Part shown: one piece after another, positions 43,130 to 49,304 of the stretch
How the letters are laid out: each line of letters begins with the position of its first letter
Numbering within the stretch: the first letter of the stretch is position 1
Assembly (NCBI GenBank): GCA_013389015.1
Contig: JACAEE010000067.1
Span: 1 to 49,304, forward strand
Length of the DNA stretch: 49,304 bases
Reading direction: 5' to 3'
DNA from: Hydrogenophilaceae bacterium
GTDB lineage: Bacteria; Pseudomonadota; Alphaproteobacteria; Caulobacterales; Aquidulcibacteraceae
Notes under the pieces: model-generated
Database searches by the model: none
What the model was told of the DNA's origin: nothing
What the model saw: only the letters and a program-made list of their open reading frames with translations
Program-made: the position numbers and the translations under genes

Positions 43130-44791
43130 TCAATGGTGCGCGTCCGGCTTGATGACCGGCAGTTCGGCGAATTGGTGGAAGGGCGGCGGCGAGGACAGCG
43201 TCCATTCGAGCGTGGTCGCCCCCTCGCCCCAGGGATTGGCGCCGGCGCGGCGCTTCACCGCGAACAGATCGATCAGCACCAGCATGAAGATGCCGACGCC
43301 GACGGCGGCGATCCAATAGCCCAGGGTGGAGATGTGGTTCCAATACGCCAAGCCCTCGGCGTAGTCGACGTGGCGGCGGGGCATGCCCTGCAGGCCAAGG
43401 AAATGCTGCGGGAAGAAAATCAGGTTGACGCCGATGAACGTGACCCAGAAGTGCAGCGTCCCGAGGAAGGAATTGTAGCGGTAGCCGCTCATCTTCGGGA
43501 TCCAATAATAGAACCCGGCGAAGATCGTGAACACCGCGCCCATCGAGAGCACGTAGTGGAAGTGCGCGACGACGTAATAGGTGTCGTGCATGGCGGTGTC
43601 GATGCCGCTGTTGGCGAGCACGACGCCGGTGACGCCGCCGATGGTGAACAGGAAGATGAAGCCGAGCGCCCATTGCATGGGCACCGCGAACGTCATCGAG
43701 CCGCCCCACATGGTGGCGATCCAGGAGAAGATCTTGATGCCGGTGGGCACCGCGATGATCATGGTGGCGGCGATGAAATAGGCCTCGAGATCAAAGCCCA
43801 TGCCGACCGTGTACATGTGGTGGGCCCACACGATGAAGCCGATGAAGCCGATCGAGACCATGGCGTAGGCCATGCCGAGATAGCCGAACACGGGCTTGCG
43901 CGAGAACGTCGACACGATCTGCGAGATCATGCCGAAGCCTGGCAGGATCAGAATGTACACTTCCGGATGGCCGAAGAACCAGAACAGGTGCTGGTACATC
44001 ACCGGATCGCCGCCTCCGGCGGGATTGAAGAACTGAGTGCCGAAATTGCGGTCGGTCAGCAGCATCGTCAGCGCGCCGGCGAGCACGGGCAGCGCCAAGA
44101 GCAGCAGGAACACCGTCACCAGGATCGACCAGACGAAGAGCGGCATCCGGTGCAGCGTCATGCCCGGCGCGCGCATGTTGAAGATCGTGGTGATGAAGTT
44201 GATCGCGCCGAGGATCGAGCTGGCGCCGGCGATGTGCAGCGAGAGGATCAGCAGATCCATCGAGGCGCCGCCATGATGGAGGTCCGACGTCGAAAGCGGC
44301 GGATAGAGCGTCCAGCCGCCGCCGAAGCCGGGATAGGTTCCGTTGCCGGGCACGAACATCGAAATGAGCGCCAGGCCGAACGAGGCCGGCAACAGCCAGA
44401 ACGAGATGTTGTTCATCCGCGGGAAGGCCATGTCCGGCGCGCCGATCATAAGCGGCACGAACCAATTGCCGAACCCGCCGATCATCGCCGGCATGACCAT
44501 GAAGAAGATCATGATCAGGCCGTGCATGGTCACGAGCACGTTGTAGGCGTGCTTGGCGGCGTCGGGGTCGGTCTGATCCACCCAAGGCAGGCCGTGGAGA
44601 ATCTGGATGCCCGGCTCGGCGAGCTCCCAGCGGATCACGCCCGACATCGCGCCGCCGATGACGCCCGCGATGATCGCGAACACGATGTACATCGTGCCGA
44701 TGTCTTTGTGGTTGGTCGAATAGAGCCAGCGCTTCCAGTCCCAGATGCTGGGGCGGTGATCGTGGGCGGCGTCTACGGTGTCGGCGGCCAT
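43130..44791 (-). CDS. ctaD: Cytochrome c oxidase subunit I (aa3 type)
   Basis: A 553-residue catalytic subunit with 12 helices. Haem and copper ligands are visible: [50 protein letters not shown] with the Glu and cross-linked Tyr of A1-type oxidases, [11 protein letters not shown], and the double-His loop [15 protein letters not shown]. It reduces oxygen to water and pumps protons. It starts 19 bases after coxB ends. The first 18 residues are extra and His/Asp-rich. Confidence 0.97.
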   Translation of the reverse strand: MAADTVDAAHDHRPSIWDWKRWLYSTNHKDIGTMYIVFAIIAGVIGGAMSGVIRWELAEPGIQILHGLPWVDQTDPDAAKHAYNVLVTMHGLIMIFFMVMPAMIGGFGNWFVPLMIGAPDMAFPRMNNISFWLLPASFGLALISMFVPGNGTYPGFGGGWTLYPPLSTSDLHHGGASMDLLILSLHIAGASSILGAINFITTIFNMRAPGMTLHRMPLFVWSILVTVFLLLLALPVLAGALTMLLTDRNFGTQFFNPAGGGDPVMYQHLFWFFGHPEVYILILPGFGMISQIVSTFSRKPVFGYLGMAYAMVSIGFIGFIVWAHHMYTVGMGFDLEAYFIAATMIIAVPTGIKIFSWIATMWGGSMTFAVPMQWALGFIFLFTIGGVTGVVLANSGIDTAMHDTYYVVAHFHYVLSMGAVFTIFAGFYYWIPKMSGYRYNSFLGTLHFWVTFIGVNLIFFPQHFLGLQGMPRRHVDYAEGLAYWNHISTLGYWIAAVGVGIFMLVLIDLFAVKRRAGANPWGEGATTLEWTLSSPPPFHQFAELPVIKPDAHH

Positions 44792-44810
44792 CGGTGCTTA
44801 CCTCAAGATC

Positions 44811-45683
44811 TCAGGGCTGAGCCGGCGCGGCGTCCGCGGGCGCGGCCTCGGCGGGAGCGGCGGCCGGGGCGGTCTCGGCCGCGGCCTCGGCGGGCGGCTC
44901 GAGCGAACCGCCCTGCTCGACGATCCAGCGTTCGAACTCGGCGCGCGGCACCGCGCGCACTTCGATCGGCATGTAGGCGTGGTTGATCCCGCAGAGTTCG
45001 GAGCATTGCCCGTAATAGGTGCCGGCGCGCTCGACATTGAACCAGCCGACATTGGTGCGCCCCTGAATGGCGTCCTGCTTCACGCCGAAGGCGGGCACGG
45101 TCCAGGAATGGATCACGTCATTGGAGCTGATCAGCACCTGGACGTTCTCGCCGACGGGGACGTAGATCGGGTTATCCACCGCCAGCAGGTACGGACGCTG
45201 CTGCGCGACCGCCTGATCCTCCGGCAAAAGGTTCGAATTCACCGTCACGCCCAGGTCCTGATACTCGTAGGCCCAGGCCCAGGAGCTGGCGGTGACTTTG
45301 ATGGTGACGGCCGCCGGGGGAGCGCGTTCTTGCGCGTGCAGGATCGGGAACGAGCGGATCGCGATCACCACCAGGATCAGCACCGGGACGACCGTCCAGA
45401 TCACCTCGACAAGCGTGTTGTGGGTGAACTTGCGCGGCGTCGGATTGGTCCACCGGTTGTAGCGGATCATCACCCAGGCCAAGAGCGCCAGCACCAGCAG
45501 CGTGATGACGACGATGATCGGCAGGATGAAATTATGGAAATCCACGATCTGGCGCATCGACCCCGTCGCCGGGGCTTGGAAATTGATTGCGCCGTCCGTC
45601 GGCTGACCGGCAAAGGCCGGCGCCGCCGCGCTCATCACCATGCCCGTCAACAGAGCGGCCCTACAGGATTTTGATCGGCTCAC
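44811..45683 (-). CDS. ctaC: Cytochrome c oxidase subunit II
   Basis: A 290-residue subunit II with signal peptide (1-23), two helices and a periplasmic cupredoxin domain. The CuA site is complete: His in NDVIHSWTVPAFG, and CSELCGINHAYMPIEV. The C-terminal 35 residues are Ala/Pro/Glu-rich and probably disordered. GGAG at 45691-45694 is seven bases from GTG 45683 but one base from ATG 45689, so I take GTG. It is the first gene of the long oxidase cluster. The promoter must lie in the 216 bases shared with the divergent TPR gene. Confidence 0.95.
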   Translation of the reverse strand: MSRSKSCRAALLTGMVMSAAAPAFAGQPTDGAINFQAPATGSMRQIVDFHNFILPIIVVITLLVLALLAWVMIRYNRWTNPTPRKFTHNTLVEVIWTVVPVLILVVIAIRSFPILHAQERAPPAAVTIKVTASSWAWAYEYQDLGVTVNSNLLPEDQAVAQQRPYLLAVDNPIYVPVGENVQVLISSNDVIHSWTVPAFGVKQDAIQGRTNVGWFNVERAGTYYGQCSELCGINHAYMPIEVRAVPRAEFERWIVEQGGSLEPPAEAAAETAPAAAPAEAAPADAAPAQP

Positions 45684-45899
45684 CCGCATTCTCCACACAG
45701 CCCGGCCGGCGATGCTATGGCGCGCGCCGGGCGCTAGTCCTATACTCCTCGGGCGCGGCAAAACGACCGGTTTGACCCCGTCGTCCGCGCCTATGACGAT
45801 TCCGTTGTCGCCCAAGAGCTTGGGCCGAACATGTGTTCCAGGGTGCGTTCCCGGCAGGCCGCAGGCGCGGCGCGGCCGGACGAGGCGAAGGGTGCTAGC

Positions 45900-46595
45900 A
45901 TGAGCGGGCGCGACCGTCCAAGGCGGTTCCACGACGCATGGCGCGCGGGCTTGGCGCTCGTGGTCGCCGGCGTCGCGCTCATGCTGCTGGCCGCCGCCGA
46001 CGCCGCGGCGCAGCCGCGTCCCGACGCGGCCGCCCGCACCCAGATCGGCGGCACGAGCGGCGCCGGACGGTGCCACCGCGCGGTCGAGATGGGCATCCTC
46101 GACGACGACGCCGTCCACCAGTGCACGCGCGCCATCGAGCAGGAGCGGCTGGTCCGGGCCGACCTCATCGCCGCCTACAACAACCGCGGCGTGCTGCACT
46201 TGCGGCGGCGCGAAGGCGGCTTGGCGCTCGCCGATTTCGACGCTGCGATCGCCATCGACCCCGAAGTGGGCGAGGCGCACCTCAATCGCGGCGCGGCGCT
46301 GATGATGGTGGGGCGGCCGGGTCCAGCCGTGAGCGCCATCACCGAGGCGCTGTCGCTGGGCGTGGCCGAGCCGCACAAGGCCTATTTCAACCGCGCCGCG
46401 GCGCGCGAGCAGTTGGGCGACGTTCGCGGCGCGTTCGAGGATTATTCGGCGGCGTTGCAGATCCGGCCCGAATGGCCGCCTGCCGAAGCGGAGCTCGAGC
46501 GCTTCGTCCGCAGCGGGCGCGACCGCATGGAGCAGGCGATGCGCAACGGCGCCGACAACGACGAACAGGAAGCAGAAGGCGACGGATACAACTAG
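45900..46595 (+). CDS. Exported TPR protein (first of a pair)
   Basis: A 231-residue protein with one N-terminal hydrophobic segment (about 14-34). It carries a Cys pair (GRCHRAVEM and VHQCTRAIEQ) and then about three TPR-like repeats (NNRGVLHLRRREGGLALADF; LNRGAALMMVGRPGPAVSAI; FNRAAAREQLGDVRGAFEDY). An acidic tail ends EGDGYN. The start has GAAGGG upstream. It is divergent from coxB and lies just upstream of its shorter paralogue. Function unknown, probably a periplasmic scaffold. Confidence 0.85.
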   Translation: MSGRDRPRRFHDAWRAGLALVVAGVALMLLAAADAAAQPRPDAAARTQIGGTSGAGRCHRAVEMGILDDDAVHQCTRAIEQERLVRADLIAAYNNRGVLHLRRREGGLALADFDAAIAIDPEVGEAHLNRGAALMMVGRPGPAVSAITEALSLGVAEPHKAYFNRAAAREQLGDVRGAFEDYSAALQIRPEWPPAEAELERFVRSGRDRMEQAMRNGADNDEQEAEGDGYN

Positions 46596-46650
46596 ACGGA
46601 TGATCCGTCCGTGACGACATCTCACGGTTCGAGAGTCCAAGGAGGGCCCC

Positions 46651-47208
46651 ATGCTGAGAACCGTCATCGCTTGCGCCGCGCTCGGCGCGCTAAGCTGGGC
46701 CGGCGCCGCCTCCGCCGCGGTGATGGTGCTGGGGGAGGGTCCGGCAAGCGCCTGCTACGAAGCCGCGCGCGCCGACCGCAGCGACCGCGACGCGCTGCAC
46801 GATTGCGACATGGCGCTCGAAGGCCCCATCACCATGCGTGACCGCGTGGCCACCCGCATCAATCGCGGGATCATCTATGTGAACCGCAGGCAGGCCGATC
46901 TGGCGCTCGCCGATTTCAACGAAGCCATCCGGCTTTCCCCCGAACTGGGCGAAGCGCATGTCAATCGCGGCGCGGCGCTCATGCTCAGCGGCGACTTCGA
47001 GGCGGCGATCGCGAGCATCAACGAAGGCATCGCGCTCAACACCAACGAAATGCACAAGGCCTATTTCAACCGCGCCATCGCGTATGAAGAGCTGGGCCAG
47101 CTGCGCCTGGCCTATGAAGACTATCAGCGCGCCGCGAGCCTCGCCCCGGACTGGGGGTCCCCGCGGGCGGAGCTGGCGCGCTTCAGCGTGCGCCGGCGCG
47201 GCGAATAG
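46651..47208 (+). CDS. Exported TPR protein (second of a pair)
   Basis: A 185-residue protein with signal peptide (1-22) and AAGGAGGG as ribosome binding site. It has the same layout as the preceding protein: a Cys pair (SACYEAARA and LHDCDMALEG), then three TPR-like repeats (INRGIIYVNRRQADLALADF; VNRGAALMLSGDFEAAIASI; FNRAIAYEELGQLRLAYEDY). The two are clear tandem paralogues. Unlike the first it has no acidic tail. Function unknown. Confidence 0.85.
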   Translation: MLRTVIACAALGALSWAGAASAAVMVLGEGPASACYEAARADRSDRDALHDCDMALEGPITMRDRVATRINRGIIYVNRRQADLALADFNEAIRLSPELGEAHVNRGAALMLSGDFEAAIASINEGIALNTNEMHKAYFNRAIAYEELGQLRLAYEDYQRAASLAPDWGSPRAELARFSVRRRGE

Positions 47209-47223
47209 CGCGACAAGCAGCGC

Positions 47224-47703
47224 TCAGGCGCACGCGTCCAAGACCGGGCGGACGCGGCCTTCGCCCGGCGGCGGGAACGGCGTCTTGAAGGTGAAAGCGG
47301 CGGGCGTCGGCCCGAGGCGCGTCAGCGTCTCGATCGCGGCCTTGCCGTCTTCGACTCTGGGAATCCTTCCCGCCTCGACCCACCAGAGCGCCAGATAGAC
47401 GTCCATGTGCGCGAACCATTCGCGCCGGCGGCGCATGATCGCCCAGTGCGCGGGGTTGCGGTAGACGAAGGCGGCGAGCGCATCGAGATCGCGCCACAGC
47501 GACATGTTCACCGCGACCTGGGGATCCGGGTAGGGGCGCAGATCGATGGCGTTGTCGCCCTCGCCCTTCAGCCGCCAGATGAATCCCTCCTGGGCCTCGG
47601 CGACGGCGTTGACCTCGTCCAGCGCGTTCATGAAGTCGGCGTTGGCGGGATGCGCCGACGGCAGCCGGAAGCGGGCGATGTTGATCTGGGCCAAGTGATG
47701 CAT
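47224..47703 (-). CDS. DUF3291 domain protein
   Basis: A 159-residue protein starting MHHLAQINIARFRLP with AAGGA upstream. DUF3291 features: ALDEVNAVAEAQEGFIWRLK, SLWRDLDALAAFVYRNPAHWA, FAHMDVYLALWWVEAG. The fold resembles antibiotic-biosynthesis monooxygenase/ferredoxin-like dimeric domains; the activity is unknown. It lies 35 bases downstream of the acyltransferase gene on the same strand, probably in the lipid A unit. Confidence 0.9.
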   Translation of the reverse strand: MHHLAQINIARFRLPSAHPANADFMNALDEVNAVAEAQEGFIWRLKGEGDNAIDLRPYPDPQVAVNMSLWRDLDALAAFVYRNPAHWAIMRRRREWFAHMDVYLALWWVEAGRIPRVEDGKAAIETLTRLGPTPAAFTFKTPFPPPGEGRVRPVLDACA

Positions 47704-47738
47704 GCGTTCCTTCTCGCCGATGCGCGCGGGGTTGTCGA

Positions 47739-48647
47739 TCACAGCACGCCCGCCGCCTCCCAGGCCTCCTTCGGCCAGCGGCGATGGACCCAGAACCATT
47801 GCTCCGGCGCTTCGCGGATGCGCGCCTCCATGAAAGCGTTGACGCGGCGCACGGTCTCGGGGACCGCCGCCTCGCCCTGCTCGTAGTCGATCGGGATCGC
47901 CTCGTGCACGGTGGAGCGGAAGCGCAGGCCGCCGAGGCGCTTCAGCGAAAACGGAATGAGCGGCACGCGGTTGGCGATGGCGAGGCGCGCGGGGCCGTCC
48001 GCGGTCATGCAGTCGTGGCCGAAGAGCGGCGCGGCGACGCCTTCATTGTATTTCTGATCGTTCATCAGCACGACCGTCTCCTTCCGCTTCAGCGCGCGGA
48101 TGAGCGCCATGCCGCCTTCGCGCCCTTTCGCGGCCTGCAGTTTCACACCGTAGCGGCGGCGGGTTTCGATGATGCGCTTGTCGATGATGGGATTGTTGGC
48201 CGGGCGATAGGTGACGTGGCAGGTGACGCCGCTCTCGACCAGCGCGATCGCCATGATCTCCCAGTTCGAGAAATGCCCGGCGATGAACACAGCGCCCGTC
48301 CTGGCCGCCTCCTGATAGCGCTCGGCGCCGACGACCTCGATCTCGGCGAGCCGCTCGGGGCGGCGAAATTCGTGCATGTGCGGAAACTCGCCGAAGGTGC
48401 GGCCGAGATCGTCCCACATCGCCCGCGCGACGTCGCGGCGCCAGGCTTCGCTCTCGTCGGGAAAGGCTAGGCGCAGATTGCGCAGCGCCGTCCGATGAGC
48501 GCCGGTGAGCGGGCCGAGAGCGCGGGCGAAGCCGGCGCCTGCCGCGGAGGCGCGCGCCAAACCCATCGCGCCGAAGAGGCCGAGATAGGCGTCGAAACCC
48601 AAGGCCTCGATGCGATGGCCGAACGTGATCTTGGTGGAAACCGCCAT
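47739..48647 (-). CDS. LpxL/HtrB-like lipid A acyltransferase
   Basis: A 302-residue late acyltransferase of the LpxL/LpxM family, adding a secondary acyl chain to lipid A at the inner membrane. The catalytic H-x4-E motif is in AGHFSNWE (His125, Glu130). Further family marks are TYRPANNPIID, KETVVLMNDQKYNEGVAAPLF and the C-terminal APEQWFWVHRRWPKE. The acyl donor and position cannot be told from this alone. Its start overlaps the stop of lpxK (TGATG). Confidence 0.93.
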   Translation of the reverse strand: MAVSTKITFGHRIEALGFDAYLGLFGAMGLARASAAGAGFARALGPLTGAHRTALRNLRLAFPDESEAWRRDVARAMWDDLGRTFGEFPHMHEFRRPERLAEIEVVGAERYQEAARTGAVFIAGHFSNWEIMAIALVESGVTCHVTYRPANNPIIDKRIIETRRRYGVKLQAAKGREGGMALIRALKRKETVVLMNDQKYNEGVAAPLFGHDCMTADGPARLAIANRVPLIPFSLKRLGGLRFRSTVHEAIPIDYEQGEAAVPETVRRVNAFMEARIREAPEQWFWVHRRWPKEAWEAAGVL

Positions 48648-49304
48648 CAGCGCGCCGTCCTGGCCAGAAGCGACGCCAGCCCCGCCTCATCCTCGAAGCG
48701 CGCGGCGACCGCAAACGACGCCACGCGGCTGCGCCATGCCGGCGGCAGGCGAACATGGTCCTTCTCGGTGGCGATCAGCGCCGCGGCGCGCTCCTTGGCC
48801 AGCGTCTCCAGCCAGCGCAGCTCGGCCTCGGAGAAGCGATGATGATCCGCATACGGAACGGCCTCGGCGATCGCGCCGCCGGCGGCCTTGAGGCCGTCGA
48901 AGAACTTCTCCGGCCGCGCGATGCCGGCGAAGGCTACAAGCGGACCCGAGGGCGGCGCAGCAAGCGGCTCAAGCCGCGCGCGGAACACGGGCTTTCCTGC
49001 CGCCTTCGCCCAGTCCGGGACTTCGCCCTCGCCCATCAGCACGAACGCGTCGGCGCGGGAGAGACCGTCGGCAAGCCGCTCGCGCAAGGGTCCGGCGGGA
49101 AAGACCTTGCGGTTGCCGACGCCAGCCTGCGCGTCGATCACGACGAGCGCGAGATCCTGGCGCAGCGTCGGGTTCTGGAAGCCGTCGTCCATTACAATCA
49201 CGCGCGCGCCGGCGGCGATCGCGGCCTTCGCGCCCGCGACGCGGTCGCGCGCGATCCAGGTCGGTCCGTCCGCGGCGTGGAGCAGCGCCTCGTCGCCGAC
49301 CTCG
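48647..49304 (-). CDS. lpxK: Tetraacyldisaccharide 4'-kinase (partial, start outside window)
   Basis: The C-terminal 218 residues of LpxK, which phosphorylates the 4' position of the lipid A precursor. The frame is open to the window end. The stretch there reads VGDEALL then TWIARDR and, near the middle, VIVMDDGFQNPTLRQDL, which is the family signature. The Walker A segment lies upstream, outside. Later parts are FPAGPLRERLADGLSRAD, ADHHRFSEAEL and ATEKDHVRLP. It overlaps the acyltransferase start by one base. Confidence 0.95.
   Translation of the reverse strand, partial: EVGDEALLHAADGPTWIARDRVAGAKAAIAAGARVIVMDDGFQNPTLRQDLALVVIDAQAGVGNRKVFPAGPLRERLADGLSRADAFVLMGEGEVPDWAKAAGKPVFRARLEPLAAPPSGPLVAFAGIARPEKFFDGLKAAGGAIAEAVPYADHHRFSEAELRWLETLAKERAAALIATEKDHVRLPPAWRSRVASFAVAARFEDEAGLASLLARTAR

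Noticed and set aside
43133-44986. 617-codon plus-strand frame opposite coxA
   Set aside because: Rich in His, Asp, Glu and Arg from the complementary frame of a membrane protein; coxA is certain.
45684-45899. TATAGG/TATAGT-like sequences as the coxB promoter
   Set aside because: No -35-like hexamer at a proper distance, so I do not mark a promoter although one must be there.
46596-46612. GACGGA-TGA-TCCGTC as a terminator between the TPR genes
   Set aside because: The stem is only 6 bp with a 3-base loop and no T-run, so it may be chance.
1-49304. CRISPR array, tRNA or rRNA genes, prophage or insertion sequence
   Set aside because: I looked for evenly spaced repeats, cloverleaf-like sequences and transposase or integrase motifs and saw none. 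Weak tRNA genes could be missed by eye.

Overview
The window is about 49 kb of GC-rich, densely packed chromosome from a Gram-negative alphaproteobacterium. TonB-dependent receptors, lipid A genes (lpxK and an LpxL-type acyltransferase), an aa3-type cytochrome oxidase cluster and the ispH-kinase-thrB-rnhA order all fit. The overall flavour is Caulobacterales or Hyphomonadaceae-like; that placement is inferred from gene content, not measured. Almost every gene is an ordinary chromosomal one. I see no insertion sequence, prophage, CRISPR array, rRNA or tRNA.

Layout. 0-13 kb is import: a large TonB receptor and an oligopeptide-binding lipoprotein (minus), then a haem-type TonB receptor and a DUF6607 protein in one plus-strand operon behind a candidate Fur box, then a MgtC/DUF4010 membrane protein and the OppC and OppB permeases (minus). 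12.8-19.2 kb holds a TIGR01244 phosphatase-like protein, an ATP-grasp-like protein fused by overlap to a metallo-beta-lactamase-fold hydrolase, a DUF1499 protein, an acyl-CoA ligase divergent from a MarR regulator, and a membrane protein. 19.2-22.1 kb has pdxH, yjbR-tag-aroC and a small membrane protein. 22.2-26.1 kb is a minus-strand run of envelope genes: lipoprotein, methyltransferase, membrane-anchored alpha/beta hydrolase and a second lipoprotein.

26.3-30.4 kb is a tightly overlapping plus-strand operon: ispH, P-loop kinase, thrB, two related membrane proteins, rnhA. It is followed by a flavin oxidoreductase-marR pair with a clear double operator, then NfeD-SPFH (minus), a peroxiredoxin (minus) and AlgH (plus). 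35.2-45.7 kb is one long minus-strand cytochrome oxidase cluster: coxB, coxA, ctaB, a 59-residue CoxF-like protein, ctaG, coxC, DUF983, SURF1, thrC, an M16 peptidase, a GNAT acetyltransferase and an EAL phosphodiesterase, mostly overlapping or separated by a few bases. The last part has two paralogous exported TPR proteins, a DUF3291 protein, an LpxL-like acyltransferase and the 3' part of lpxK, which runs off the window.

The most interesting signals are regulatory or structural: (i) two copies of a 12-base palindrome, one in the marR promoter at 18.1 kb and one inside the first codons of the next gene; (ii) two 14-base dyads exactly 21 bases apart over the promoter of the oxidoreductase-marR operon at 30.5 kb; (iii) a family of about 55-base GC-rich intergenic repeats in five places; (iv) a 48-base near-perfect hairpin between coxA and ctaB; (v) a haem-type receptor that lacks the usual histidine and is coupled to a DUF6607 protein. 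I did not find a clearly new defence or biosynthetic system.
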